64,000 nt of DNA from GM7GCV1 sp965221105 (GCA_965221105.1 OZ244871.1:496001-560000), one strand, 5' to 3'; shown: positions 50,511 through 60,999, numbered from the stretch's first letter. Program-made: numbers and translations. The notes: a model not told the origin generated them from the letters alone.

Positions 50511-50649
50511 TCCTCATTCACGTCCAAAAGTTGCCGCAAAAGCCAGGCCAGGGGCGGGCGACACCCGAATTGGCTCCACCTGAATGTGAGTACAGTGAAT
50601 GTAGTATAGTGTGTCATATTCATAGGTTCAGCACGGATGTCTCACGTGT

Positions 50650-53600
50650 GTGCCTGATTCACCAGCCGAGTGGGAGATACCAGTCATCAATCATCACCTG
50701 ATTCGCACATCAATTCTGTTGGGATGTGTGTTGCTCGGCACCCAGGCCGTGTTGGCCCAGCAGGCCGCGCCAAGGCAGATGTTGGAATCCGATCCGGTTG
50801 AGCAACAAACTCTGGAAGCTGGGGCCACCGAGGACCTCGCCGACAGGGCCTTGCCCGCTGAGGAGATCGTGGTCACCGGCTCCCGTATCCGGCGAACCAC
50901 CTTCAGCAGCACGTCACCCATTACGGTCATCACCAGTGAACGGTCGGCCCTCGCGGGATTGCTTGACACAGCGGACATCCTGCACTCTTCAACTATCGCC
51001 TCCGGGCAGCAAATCGACGATTCCTTTTCTGGATTCGTGACCGACGGCGGCCCCGGTGCCAATACCCTGTCGCTGCGCGGCTTGGGTGCGCAGCGAACGC
51101 TGATTCTCGTAAACGGCAAACGTTGGGGATCTTCCGGTGTTCGGGGCTCGACCAACTCTGTGGACCTCACCGCCATCCCCTCGTCTATCATTTCCCGCAT
51201 TGAAATCCTTAAAGACGGCGCCTCATCCGTGTATGGCGCCGATGCAGTGGCCGGGGTGGTCAACGTGATCACCAAAACCCGCCAGGATGGCCTGCAAGTT
51301 AATGCAGTCGGGGCCGTCCCTGGCGAAAACGGTGGTGAAGGGTACGGCATTGATGTCGTCTACGGTCAGATTGGAGGCGATTGGTCATTCCATGTTGCTG
51401 CAGACTACCTCACGCAGCTGGAGTTGCGGCAATCACAGAGGGATTGGTCCTCCTGCAACCGGCGCCCGCGGCTGACCGACCAGGATGGCAATGGCACGAT
51501 CGACAACCGCGACCCGGCCACTGGTGAACAGCTGTGCTTTGGCCTGCCGCACGGTTTTGTAGTTTCGCCGTTCGGCCGGGTGCGCTACGACCCCGAACTT
51601 GGGCCAGGTGCCGATCCCGGTGTGCCGTCTTTCGACTCCCTGTTGAACGGCGTGCTGGGCATTCCATGGTTTACACGGCAGCCTTCTGGCCCCTTGGACA
51701 ACGAGGGTGCCTTTTACCGGGACACGCGCAGTCCTCATGTGACGCAGATATTTTCGGAATCGGACCGATTCTCCATCACCGCCTACGCAGACAAGGACCT
51801 GACGCTCTTCGGGAGTGCCTCCAGCGCCTTCCTGGAGTTCTACTACAATCAGCGCACCTCCCGCACCAACGGCGGGTACCGGCAGCTGTTTGAGCCGGTT
51901 CCCGCGAGCAATCCGACCAATCCCTTTGGGGATTATGGGCCAGTGCCCGCTGCCTTCAGTCGAGGGGGCTTCGCCGCTCAGCCGGTGCTGATCAGCTACA
52001 ACCTTCAGGATCCGAACTTTCATGTGGACGTATGGAGATACAACCTGTTCGGAGGGGTGGAGGGAGAACTTACCAGCAACTGGTCATACAACACCCACTT
52101 CGGCTATAGCTACTCGAAGGGAAGCTACGAAGAGGACAACTGGCTGAACGACCGTCTGGTCGCATCGCTGGACGCTACGCTGGACAAGAATGGCAACCTG
52201 GTGTGTCGACAATTGGACCTCTACCCAGGCTGCATCGCAGCCAACATGTTCACGAGCGAGGCACTGCTCGAAGGCACCTTGCCAGCGGAATACGTCGCCT
52301 ACATCTCCAAGATCATACGGGGCGAGACCGTCTACCAGGGCTGGCAAGCCTCCGGCTACGTTACGGGGACGCTGTTTTCGCTATGGGGCGACGAAGCGGT
52401 GCGCACGGTCATTGGGGGCGAGGTGCGCCGCGAGGAGATCGACGACCAGCCCGACTTGGAGTCGCAAAACGACAACGTCTGGAATTCGACCTCAGCCCTG
52501 ATAACCTCCGGCAGGGATACGGCGCGTGAAGTGTTCCTTGAAGTGGAGTTGCCCCTGCTGCCGTCCAACACGCCCCTGGCCGAAGAGGTTCTGCTCAATG
52601 TCTCCAGCCGCTTTACCGACTACGACTCATACGGGAGCGACTGGACTGAACGCGTGCAACTCAGTTGGCAGTTCAATCCCGTGCTGCGGGTCAGAGGCAC
52701 CTACGGCACGTCGTTTCGCCCACCGGACCTGTTCGAGCAGTTTCTGGGCAACGAGACCGGATTTGTGAGCTACCTTGTCGATCCCTGCGTCCAATACGGC
52801 ACCGACTATAATCCGGGCGATCCGATTCACGACAATTGCGCCAGCCTGGGCCTGCAGCCGGACCACGGCAGTGAAGGCGGCCCAGGCGCACGTTCCATCA
52901 CCGGTGGGAACCGGGATTTACAGGCGGAGACATCGGAGGCCTGGACCGCTGGCCTGGTCATCTCACCGGAACAGATGGGTGTTTCCATAGCGCTGAACTT
53001 CTTCGAAATCGAGCTCAGAAACACGGTTGCCAGTCCGGGAGCAGGCTATGTGCTGTGGCAATGCCTCAACTCCGTCGGTCTCAGCCACCCCTTCTGCGAT
53101 CGCGTCGCACCACGCGACGCGGATGGGTTTCTGACCGATGTAAATGCGTCCCTGTTGAACGTCGGTGTACAACGCACCAGGGGGCTGGACATCAATGTTC
53201 TGTACGAGCAGGCCTTCCCCCGTTTCGATCTGACGGTGGATTTCTCGACCACACGTCTCGACGAGCAGTACCTGGAATTGCTCGGGGAGGAATACGAATT
53301 GGCTGGCCGATGGGGTCTCCCCGAGTGGTCGGCGGAACTCGATATCTACCTGGACTGGCGCGACTGGCGTTTCCTCTGGAGCCTTGGTTATGTCGGCCCC
53401 AGCCGGGAGGAGCGCATATTTGACCCCGGCACGACCAACGTGGACCGCATTCACAGAACACCGTCCAAGGACTACCATACCCTGTCGGCCCGGTACACCA
53501 GTGCCAACGATTGGCAGGTCATAGCCAGCGTGCGCAATCTGTTTGACTCCGACCCACCCATAGTGTCCGATGGTCAGGGATCCAATTCTGCCTACCGAAT

Positions 53601-53676
53601 CTTCAACACGATACCAGGAGCTGGCTACGACCTGCTCGGCCGCACCTTCGTTCTGCAGATTTCAAAGGGGTTCTGA
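50650..53676 (+). CDS. TonB-dependent receptor (1008 aa), peptide-uptake context
   Basis: An outer-membrane transporter of the large Xanthomonas/Shewanella type. The signal peptide is LIRTSILLGCVLLGTQAVLA, the TonB box is EEIVVTGSRIRR, and the plug contains TLSLRGLGAQRTLILVNGKR and RIEILKDGASSVYGADAVAG. The C-terminal strand ends GYDLLGRTFVLQISKGF. GTG at 50650 opens the frame; later starts are possible. Only 3 nt separate it from an S9 peptidase, so it probably takes up oligopeptides that the peptidase cleaves. It is not closely related to the other two receptors. Confidence 0.93.
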   Translation: MPDSPAEWEIPVINHHLIRTSILLGCVLLGTQAVLAQQAAPRQMLESDPVEQQTLEAGATEDLADRALPAEEIVVTGSRIRRTTFSSTSPITVITSERSALAGLLDTADILHSSTIASGQQIDDSFSGFVTDGGPGANTLSLRGLGAQRTLILVNGKRWGSSGVRGSTNSVDLTAIPSSIISRIEILKDGASSVYGADAVAGVVNVITKTRQDGLQVNAVGAVPGENGGEGYGIDVVYGQIGGDWSFHVAADYLTQLELRQSQRDWSSCNRRPRLTDQDGNGTIDNRDPATGEQLCFGLPHGFVVSPFGRVRYDPELGPGADPGVPSFDSLLNGVLGIPWFTRQPSGPLDNEGAFYRDTRSPHVTQIFSESDRFSITAYADKDLTLFGSASSAFLEFYYNQRTSRTNGGYRQLFEPVPASNPTNPFGDYGPVPAAFSRGGFAAQPVLISYNLQDPNFHVDVWRYNLFGGVEGELTSNWSYNTHFGYSYSKGSYEEDNWLNDRLVASLDATLDKNGNLVCRQLDLYPGCIAANMFTSEALLEGTLPAEYVAYISKIIRGETVYQGWQASGYVTGTLFSLWGDEAVRTVIGGEVRREEIDDQPDLESQNDNVWNSTSALITSGRDTAREVFLEVELPLLPSNTPLAEEVLLNVSSRFTDYDSYGSDWTERVQLSWQFNPVLRVRGTYGTSFRPPDLFEQFLGNETGFVSYLVDPCVQYGTDYNPGDPIHDNCASLGLQPDHGSEGGPGARSITGGNRDLQAETSEAWTAGLVISPEQMGVSIALNFFEIELRNTVASPGAGYVLWQCLNSVGLSHPFCDRVAPRDADGFLTDVNASLLNVGVQRTRGLDINVLYEQAFPRFDLTVDFSTTRLDEQYLELLGEEYELAGRWGLPEWSAELDIYLDWRDWRFLWSLGYVGPSREERIFDPGTTNVDRIHRTPSKDYHTLSARYTSANDWQVIASVRNLFDSDPPIVSDGQGSNSAYRIFNTIPGAGYDLLGRTFVLQISKGF

Positions 53677-53679
53677 TCC

Positions 53680-55638
53680 GTGCGCACAGGAACGCGCTTG
53701 CGGAACGCCATGCAGCATGGTGCCGTGACGCTGGCACTGATTTCGGGGTGGGCTCAGGCCATCACCCAGGAGGACATCAGGATTCCGCTTCAAGCCTGGG
53801 TTCACGATCCGGTCATTGCCAGCGTCGGTGTCAGCCCAGATGGCCAGCGCCTGGCGGCATTAACACTTCAGAATGTCAACGAGGCAGCGCAGGTGACCCT
53901 GTGGAGTACACATCAACTCCATGCCGAACCGGTTCGCTTCGCACCCAAAGACGCCAAAGCACTTTCCGTAGTTTGGCTCAGCAACACTGCGCTGGCAGTC
54001 GTGGGGCGCCAGAAGTTCGATTTCCGAACCGGCGGCAGACCTACCCGCTGGTTTCGGGACCTGATCTACATCTACGCCCTCGGACCAGATAACCAGGTAG
54101 TGCGCGAACTTCGGCTACTCGACAAGGAGGAAATCATTGGTTTCAGCATCCAAAACCTTTTGAAGCTGGAAGCGGACAAGGTGCTGCTGCGGGTTACATC
54201 ACGGGAGTTCATCACGGACCTGTATGAGCTTGACCTGAACACCTTCCGAACACGACGCGTTCATCGAGGATCGCCCAAAGCCGCTGCAATCACCAATTTC
54301 CGTGGTGAGGTCATGGCCAAAACGGAGTTTGAAGGCGGCGGTGATCGCGGGCCTCACATCCGATATTTTTACCGGCACCCGGAGACGGGTCAGTGGGAGC
54401 ACCACCACAGCGTGTATGCCAAGGAACGGGAAGGCTTGACCCCGGTAGCCCAAGACCCGGACGGCCGAACACTGTACATGCTGGACAACACCGGCCGGGA
54501 GAACCGCGTGCTGCGCACGTACGACCTTGCGACCCGTGAACTCAGTGAACCGATTTTTGGCGAACCGGGGCTCGAGGTGATTGACGTCATGCAAAGTCAG
54601 CTGCTGGACTCTTATGGCGAAGTTATTGGCTTCGTCTACGCCGACGACCAGTTGCGGCGCACATGGGTGCATCCGCAGTGGAAACGCCTGTACGAGATGT
54701 TGGAGAGCACGTTGCCGTCCGGACAGATGCATCTGATTATTTCAAGGTCCGATGACGGACATCAGCAGGTGGTTCACTCTACCGGCGACCGGGAGGCCGG
54801 CAGCTATTACCTGCTGAGCAACCACAGGGAACTGATACCCCTGGGGCGCGCCTACCCGCATCTCGACCCGAACAAACTGAGCGACATGCGCTATGTGGAA
54901 TACCCCGCTCGGGACGGGTTGACCATTCCAGCTTATCTGACCCTGCCGCGCTATGGCGAAGCGCCGTACGCTGCGGTGGTGCTGCCCCACGGCGGCCCTT
55001 GGGCACGGGACTACTGGGGTTGGGATGCCTGGGTACAGTTTCTGGCGAACCGCGGCTATGCCGTCCTGCAGCCGAACTACCGAGGCTCCCAGGGTTTCGG
55101 GCAAAAGCTCTGGCGGGCCGGTGACCGCGAATGGGGCCAGAAAATGCAGGACGATAAGGATGACGGCGCGGCGTGGTTGGTTGATCAGGGTATTGCGCAT
55201 GCGGACCGCATTGCACTCTTCGGCTATTCCTACGGCGGATACGCAGCCATGGCCGCAGCAGTGCGCCCAAACTCGCCTTTTCAGTGTGCCATTGCCGGCG
55301 CTGGCCTGTCCGAGCTGAGAACTTTCGACAAGATTATCTTTAAAGATCCATATAACCGTGAATACCAACATCCTGCCGTGGCCGGGCTGTCACCCCTGGA
55401 TCACGCGAACTCCGCCAGTATTCCCATCTACCTGTTTCACGGTGACCGGGATCAGCGGGTGCCTGTGGAGCAGTCCCGCAAGTTCCAGCGAGCCCTGCGC
55501 CGGGCCGGTAAGACGGTGGAGTACAACGAGATTCCTGACCTCTGGCACAGCACCCCCTGGTGGCCCACGCACCGCATGAATCTGTTCGAAAACCTGGAAG
55601 ACTATCTGGCCAGCCGCTGTGGGCCAGGGGGGTTATGA
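53680..55638 (+). CDS. S9 family peptidase (prolyl oligopeptidase type)
   Basis: A 652-aa exported serine peptidase. A beta-propeller (about residues 40-390, WVHDPVIASVGVSPDGQRLA) caps an alpha/beta hydrolase domain. The catalytic triad is visible: Ser517 in GYSYGGYAAM, Asp591 in HGDRDQRVP, and His623 in DLWHSTPWW. The oxyanion region VVLPHGGPWARDYWG is intact. It follows a TonB receptor in one operon and would degrade imported peptides in the periplasm. The start is GTG at 53680, 3 nt after the receptor stop. Confidence 0.92.
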   Translation: MRTGTRLRNAMQHGAVTLALISGWAQAITQEDIRIPLQAWVHDPVIASVGVSPDGQRLAALTLQNVNEAAQVTLWSTHQLHAEPVRFAPKDAKALSVVWLSNTALAVVGRQKFDFRTGGRPTRWFRDLIYIYALGPDNQVVRELRLLDKEEIIGFSIQNLLKLEADKVLLRVTSREFITDLYELDLNTFRTRRVHRGSPKAAAITNFRGEVMAKTEFEGGGDRGPHIRYFYRHPETGQWEHHHSVYAKEREGLTPVAQDPDGRTLYMLDNTGRENRVLRTYDLATRELSEPIFGEPGLEVIDVMQSQLLDSYGEVIGFVYADDQLRRTWVHPQWKRLYEMLESTLPSGQMHLIISRSDDGHQQVVHSTGDREAGSYYLLSNHRELIPLGRAYPHLDPNKLSDMRYVEYPARDGLTIPAYLTLPRYGEAPYAAVVLPHGGPWARDYWGWDAWVQFLANRGYAVLQPNYRGSQGFGQKLWRAGDREWGQKMQDDKDDGAAWLVDQGIAHADRIALFGYSYGGYAAMAAAVRPNSPFQCAIAGAGLSELRTFDKIIFKDPYNREYQHPAVAGLSPLDHANSASIPIYLFHGDRDQRVPVEQSRKFQRALRRAGKTVEYNEIPDLWHSTPWWPTHRMNLFENLEDYLASRCGPGGL

Positions 55639-55965
55639 GGCCGCGCCGGGCGAGCGATGGCTCGGAATTGATCACGTACACCCTGCACAAAGGCACAAAT
55701 CGACGCTTTGATACGGGCACAGGGTTCACTCCGATCAACACATACGAGCGGTCGCCAATCGCACATGCTTCTGCGGTGCTGGATGTCTGACTGAAAGCGC
55801 CCCGTCGTCGCACGTCTCATTCCACATTCGACAATGCTCTTGCAAAACCCCGCCAAGCCCCTTAGGCTTCGCCTCGTTCAACGTATCATGTCGGGCGCGA
55901 TTCGGAGATAGAACTGTGCCCGTCTCTGCGTGAGTTGTTGTGGTCGGCCGATTGGCGACTGCGTC
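55639..55965. other. Intergenic region before the RND operon
   Basis: About 330 bp without a gene. The promoter of the exporter operon is expected here but no clear elements were identified. Confidence 0.3.
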
Positions 55966-58314
55966 ATGAGGTACCCTAATGTGACCGATACGTTCATATC
56001 CCGGTTTTTCGAACTGATTGTGCATAGAGCGCTGTCTGCACTTCTTGCAGTGATGCTGTGCGTCGCCGCTCTTGCGGCCGGGCTCCAGCATCTCACCACT
56101 GCGGGCGTGGGCATCCGAACCCAGTTTCAGGAAGACGATCCCCATCTGCTCAGGCTGGAAGAATTCGAAGCGACCTACGCCGTGTCCGACAGCGCACTCA
56201 TCGTTGTCGCGCCGCCCGGCGATAGTGTGTTCACTCGTGATGCGCTGGTTGCTGTCGAGCGGTTGACCGACGCGCTGTGGCACGCACCCTACGTTGTACG
56301 TGTGGACTCGTTAACGAATCACATGCATATCGAAGGAACCGAGGACAGCCTGATCATCGGACCGCTCGTCGAAGATGCTGCCTCGCTTGACGGCGCCATG
56401 ATCGACGAGACTCGATCAATCGCACTCACCAGTTGGAACACGGCTGGCCGCCTGGTTTCACGCGATGGTCGCCTCGCTGGCCTGATCGTCAGCCTCGCCC
56501 TCCCCGAGTCAGAGGAAGATCGGGAACAGGCGGAGGCTGAGGTCGTCGAGGCCTTCTACGATATTGTTGATGCACAAGGCACGGCACACCCCGAATTTTC
56601 CTACTATGCATACGGCGAGATGCTTCTTGCTGAAGACATTCGAAATGCGGTGGATGAGGACATGTCCATTCTCGCGCCGACTGCCTTCGCGACAATGATG
56701 CTGGTTGCCATCCTCGTGTTGCGCTCATTCTGGGGTGTCGTGGGAATCCTGTTCATGATTGTTTCGGTGATGCTGTCAAGCTTCGGGTTCGCAGGCTGGT
56801 CGGGGCTGAAGTTCTATGCCTCGAGCGGTGCCGCCATATTCGTCCTCATGGCAATCGCCATCGCCCACTCGGTCCACCTGATCCACGGCGTGATCAATGG
56901 AATGTGTGAGGGAATGGACCGCACTTCTGCAACGCTTCATTCGCTGAGAACACATGCCCGTCCGATTTTCCTTACATCACTGACGACGGCGATCGGCTTC
57001 CTGAGCTTGAACTTTTCGGAAATGCCTCCATTCCGAGTCATGGGAAACATCGTCGCGTTCGGGTCCATGATCGCGTTTGCCTATTCGGTCACGCTCCTGC
57101 CTGCCTTGATGTCGATAGTCCCCATGAAAATACCTTCGAGGGCTCCCGCACAGCAGGAAGGGAACGCTGTTTTTTCCGAGCGTCTGGGGCATTTCGTGAT
57201 TTCCCATAGTGTCAAGCTGCTTTGGATTTTTGTGGCCCTGGCGATTGTGAGCGCATTTGGAATCGCCCGAATCGAGCTGGACGACAACAATGCCAAGATA
57301 CTCAATCAGAGCTACCAGCTTCGCCAATCCGCCGACTTCATCGACGAGCACTTCTCGGGACTGGATTCATTGGAGTACTCGCTGGATTCAGGACAGGAAA
57401 ACGGGATCATTGACGTCGAATATATACGTCAGGTTGAGTCGTTCGCGAACTGGCTCCGCCAGCAACCCGAAGTCAACCATGTTTCCTCGATTGCCGATGT
57501 TCTGAAACACCTGAACGAGACCCTGAGCGACGAAGCGGACGGCTCTGAGCGCCTGCCCGAGGATCCTGATCAGATCGCTCAGTACCTGCTTCTGTACGAA
57601 CTCTCCCTTCCTGTCGGGCTTGACCTGAACAATCTCATAAGCTTTGATCGCTCGGCCAGTCGCTTGACGGTGTCAATACAAGGGCTCTCGGCGAGGCAGC
57701 AGATCGAGTTTGATGAACGTGCTTCGACCTGGCTTCGGGAAAACGCCCCCAATATCCAGACTGGCGCAACAGGTGTCATCATGGTCGGCGCTTATGCAGT
57801 GATCAGAAATATCACGAACATGCTGATCGGAACCATGGTGGCCATGTCCATCGTCTCCCTGCTGCTGGTCTTCGTATTCAGGAGTGTGCGCTTGGGACTG
57901 CTCAGCCTCGTTCCCAATTTCCTGCCGGCAATCATGTCGATGGCTATCTGGGGCTATGTGGTCGGACACGTTAGCGTCGCGGCTTCTATCGTGACAGCAA
58001 TCGCGTTTGGCATCGTCGTCGATGACACCATTCACCTGATGTCGAAATACCTGAGAGCCCGTGCTGAGGGCAATTCACCCCCTGAGGCAATCCTGCCGAC
58101 ATTCAGGCTCGTGGGAAGACCGTTGCTTACGACAACCTTGATTTTTGCGCTGGGCTTCCTCGTTTTTGGCGCATCAGGACTTGTGGCTAATCAAACGCTC
58201 GGCATACTGGTCGGCATGACGGTCGTCATCGCGCTCGTGGCGGATTTCCTTCTCTTTCCGCCGCTCCTGCTCGCTCTTGACAGGAACGAAAAAAATGCTG
58301 AGGCCAGGGTTTAA
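55966..58314 (+). CDS. RND/MMPL-family exporter with sterol-sensing-like domains
   Basis: A 782-aa protein with two repeats of one span, a periplasmic loop and five spans. The second repeat shows VTAIAFGIVVDDTIHLMSKY with the D-D proton-relay pattern, and the first shows AIFVLMAIAIAHSVHLIHGV. This is the HpnN/MMPL subgroup thought to move lipids or hydrophobic compounds to the outer membrane. The start ATG at 55966 (MRYPNVTDTFISRFFELIVH) is preferred; 12 open codons lie upstream. Two genes for a LolA-like protein and a beta-barrel follow with tight spacing, a known three-gene set. Confidence 0.9.
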   Translation: MRYPNVTDTFISRFFELIVHRALSALLAVMLCVAALAAGLQHLTTAGVGIRTQFQEDDPHLLRLEEFEATYAVSDSALIVVAPPGDSVFTRDALVAVERLTDALWHAPYVVRVDSLTNHMHIEGTEDSLIIGPLVEDAASLDGAMIDETRSIALTSWNTAGRLVSRDGRLAGLIVSLALPESEEDREQAEAEVVEAFYDIVDAQGTAHPEFSYYAYGEMLLAEDIRNAVDEDMSILAPTAFATMMLVAILVLRSFWGVVGILFMIVSVMLSSFGFAGWSGLKFYASSGAAIFVLMAIAIAHSVHLIHGVINGMCEGMDRTSATLHSLRTHARPIFLTSLTTAIGFLSLNFSEMPPFRVMGNIVAFGSMIAFAYSVTLLPALMSIVPMKIPSRAPAQQEGNAVFSERLGHFVISHSVKLLWIFVALAIVSAFGIARIELDDNNAKILNQSYQLRQSADFIDEHFSGLDSLEYSLDSGQENGIIDVEYIRQVESFANWLRQQPEVNHVSSIADVLKHLNETLSDEADGSERLPEDPDQIAQYLLLYELSLPVGLDLNNLISFDRSASRLTVSIQGLSARQQIEFDERASTWLRENAPNIQTGATGVIMVGAYAVIRNITNMLIGTMVAMSIVSLLLVFVFRSVRLGLLSLVPNFLPAIMSMAIWGYVVGHVSVAASIVTAIAFGIVVDDTIHLMSKYLRARAEGNSPPEAILPTFRLVGRPLLTTTLIFALGFLVFGASGLVANQTLGILVGMTVVIALVADFLLFPPLLLALDRNEKNAEARV

Positions 58315-58319
58315 CTGAA

Positions 58320-59141
58320 GTGGGAATAGTGATGCAAACAGCGAGTGTTCGGAGTGTGAGTCTGTGGATACTGGTAGGTGGCCTGCTGCTGGCCCCTCTG
58401 GCTGCGGCGGTGGATGCCGAGCCGAGTGCCGAGGAGAAGGGGCTGGCCATTGCCCGCGAGATGAAGGCGCGTGACAGCGGCTGGGGCGACAGCACAGCGA
58501 CCATGGAGATGCTGCTCTACGGACGCAGCGGCACACCGGCACTCAGGGAAATGCGGATTCTGACCCTGGAAGTGGAGGACGACGGTGACAAGTCGCTGAT
58601 CATCTTTGACACCCCTCGTGATGTCCGGGGGACGGCCTTTCTCAGCTTTACCCACATCGATAAGCCCGACGACCAATGGCTCTACCTGCCGGCCCTGAAG
58701 CGGGTCAAGCGTATCTCCTCAAAAAACAAGACCGGGTCCTTTATGGGCAGTGAATTCGCCTATGAAGACCTCAACTCGTTCGAGGTGGAGCGCTACCGGT
58801 ATCTGTGGCTGCGGGATGAGGCCTGTGGGGAGCTGGTGTGTTACCTGGTCGAGATGACGCCGCTCGACAGCTATTCCGGGTACAGCAAGCAGCTGTTCTG
58901 GATTGACCAGGAGCACTACAGGATCCAGCGGGTGGATTATTATGATCGCAGGGACACGCTGGCAAAAACTCTGGAACTGAGCGAGTACACCCAATACCTG
59001 GATGTGTGGAGGGCACTCACCCAGTCCATACTCAATCACCGCAACAAGCGGAAATCAGTGATCCAGATGAGGGACTATGAGTTCAGAACCGGCCTGACGG
59101 AGGCGGATTTTACCTCGAACAGCCTCAGGCGCGCCCGCTAG
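58320..59141 (+). CDS. Outer-membrane lipoprotein-sorting-like protein (LolA-fold)
   Basis: A 273-aa exported protein with signal peptide (SLWILVGGLLLAPLAAAVDA). The core (STATMEMLLYGRSGTPALRE, FDTPRDVRGTAFLSFTH, DQWLYLPALKRVKRISSKNK) is the PF17131-type LolA-like fold found beside MMPL exporters. It probably shuttles the lipid-like substrate through the periplasm. GTG 58320 and ATG 58332 are both possible starts. It begins 5 nt after the exporter. Confidence 0.88.
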   Translation: MGIVMQTASVRSVSLWILVGGLLLAPLAAAVDAEPSAEEKGLAIAREMKARDSGWGDSTATMEMLLYGRSGTPALREMRILTLEVEDDGDKSLIIFDTPRDVRGTAFLSFTHIDKPDDQWLYLPALKRVKRISSKNKTGSFMGSEFAYEDLNSFEVERYRYLWLRDEACGELVCYLVEMTPLDSYSGYSKQLFWIDQEHYRIQRVDYYDRRDTLAKTLELSEYTQYLDVWRALTQSILNHRNKRKSVIQMRDYEFRTGLTEADFTSNSLRRAR

Positions 59142-59148
59142 CTGCGCC

Positions 59149-60366
59149 ATGGTGTGTCCGGGCCGGGTCTGGTGCACTCTGGGCATACTCCTGGTGCCTG
59201 CTGGCCTGATGTCAGGGTCGGCCCATGCCGAACTGCTGGGGTACGTCGGCGGCCAGGTTCGCTGGTTTCCCAGTGACGGGCTGGATCCCCGCCAGGTGGA
59301 GACCCAGATCTCCACAGTGCTGGCCCCTGAGTGGTTTACCCACTGGAATGACGGCGATGACAGCGTCACTGTCAGCCTGTTCTACCGATACGATGCAGAT
59401 GACGAGAAGCGCTCCCGTGGTGATGTCCGCGAGCTGTACTGGCAGCATGTGGGTCATCAGTGGGAGCTGACCATGGGGATCAAGCAGATGTTCTGGGGGG
59501 TGACCGAGTCCCAGCACCTGGTAGACATCATCAATCAGATTGACCTGGTGGAAGCCGTGGACGGCGAGGAGAAGCTTGGGCAGACCGTGGTGCATCTCGC
59601 GCTGCTGCGAGACTGGGGGACACTTGACCTGCTGCTGCTCCCCGGCTTTCGCGAACGGACATTTCCCGGGACAGCGGGTCGTCTGCGCACGCACCCGGTC
59701 ACTGTTGAGGCGGCGCGGTATGAGAGTGCCTCGGGCGATGATCATGTCGACCTTGCCGCCCGCTGGAGTCATGACATCGGGGCCTGGAGTCTGGGTGTCT
59801 CGGCATTTACCGGCACCTCCAGAGACCCGCTGATCAGGCTCTCTGCCCGGGATGGTGCGGCGATTCTGCAGCCGCTCTATCCCCAGATCCACCAGTTCGG
59901 ACTCGAGCTCCAGTATCTCTCGGGTGACTGGTTCTGGAAGGCTGAAGGTAGTGCGCGTGACTACCAGGACGATGCGCTGGGCGGCGATGATTTCGGGGCT
60001 ATGACCGCGGGGTTTGAATACACCCATGTCGCCCTGTTCGACACCAGTTGGGATCTGGGCCTGCTGGCGGAGTACTCGGCGGATACCCGGGAGACCTCGG
60101 AGGGTGCCCTGCTGCAGAACGACCTGTTTGCCGGCCTCAGGCTCAGTTTCAATGACCTTGGCAGTTCGGAGATCCTGCTGGGTGGCATTCAGGATCTGGA
60201 CCGCTCCGGATCACGGTCGGTGTTTGTCGAAGCCAGCACCCGTTTTGGCAACGCCACCCGCGTCACCATCGATCTCTTCCACTTCAGTGCCGATGCAGAG
60301 GCGGATGCGCTCCATGCGTTCAGCCGGGACAGCTATCTGGAGATCAGCCTGAACTACCACTTTTGA
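59149..60366 (+). CDS. Outer-membrane beta-barrel protein of the exporter operon
   Basis: A 405-aa protein with signal peptide (LGILLVPAGLMSGSAHAE) and alternating strands through the length, ending SRDSYLEISLNYHF with the aromatic C-terminal residue typical of BamA substrates. MFWGVTESQHLVDIINQIDL is a DUF1302-like pattern seen in barrels partnered with RND/MMPL exporters. It likely forms the outer-membrane part of the export route. It starts 7 nt after the LolA-like gene. Confidence 0.85.
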   Translation: MVCPGRVWCTLGILLVPAGLMSGSAHAELLGYVGGQVRWFPSDGLDPRQVETQISTVLAPEWFTHWNDGDDSVTVSLFYRYDADDEKRSRGDVRELYWQHVGHQWELTMGIKQMFWGVTESQHLVDIINQIDLVEAVDGEEKLGQTVVHLALLRDWGTLDLLLLPGFRERTFPGTAGRLRTHPVTVEAARYESASGDDHVDLAARWSHDIGAWSLGVSAFTGTSRDPLIRLSARDGAAILQPLYPQIHQFGLELQYLSGDWFWKAEGSARDYQDDALGGDDFGAMTAGFEYTHVALFDTSWDLGLLAEYSADTRETSEGALLQNDLFAGLRLSFNDLGSSEILLGGIQDLDRSGSRSVFVEASTRFGNATRVTIDLFHFSADAEADALHAFSRDSYLEISLNYHF

Positions 60367-60526
60367 CCGCCACAGCCTCTGTCACCAACCCGCACCTGAC
60401 GCACCGATGGTGCCCTTTCTGCTAGCGTTCGCCTTTCGCATGAACCGGAGGAAAAGCCTTTAGTCAGAAGGCCTTAGGGTCCGTCGTGCCCCTCGCCGCC
60501 GCGCGGCTCGAACGGGAGCCGCGACC

Positions 60527-60999
60527 ATGAGCGACAAGACCAAATCCACATTCGCCCCACGCGTCCGCGCCATGCCGGTACTGTCGATGATGATGCGCAT
60601 GGCCGAGCTTTGGGGATACCGCGTCCACAACCCGTACAAGAACGCCAAGCGATACAGGATGGAGCCGAAGGAGCGTTTCCTCACCGTCGAGGAAATGGTG
60701 CGGCTCAACGCCGTGATCGACGCGATCCCGCGCTACGGCCCCGATTGCTCGTATCTCTTTCCCGCCCGCCGGCGCGGACCATCGACAACATCGCCTCGCA
60801 ATGGAACCGCATCCGCGACGAGGCTGGATTGTCCGGGCTGCGGCTTCACGACCTTCGCCACTCCTTGGCATCCACTGCCGCCATGAACGGCTTGGACATG
60901 GTGGCTATCGCCAAGCTGCTCGGTCACGCGCTGGTCGAGACGACGGAGCGGTGCGTCTCTCTGTCCGACCAGTCGGCCACTGACGCCGCTCACTGTGAT
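60527..60999 (+). pseudogene. Tyrosine recombinase, frameshifted fragment
   Basis: The first frame reads MRMAELWGYRVHNPYKNAKR, then KERFLTVEEMVRLNAVIDAI, the middle of a phage-type integrase. After a frameshift near 60770 the catalytic part continues as ASQWNRIRDEAGLSGLRLHD and LRHSLASTAAMNGLD, with LGH later (R-H-x-x-R and H/W region); the final tyrosine is not preserved (RCVSLSDQ). The N-terminal domain is absent. An island boundary may lie here. Confidence 0.7.

Noticed and set aside
59212..60027. Minus-strand frame of 271 codons
   Set aside because: Antisense to the beta-barrel gene of a conserved three-gene operon.
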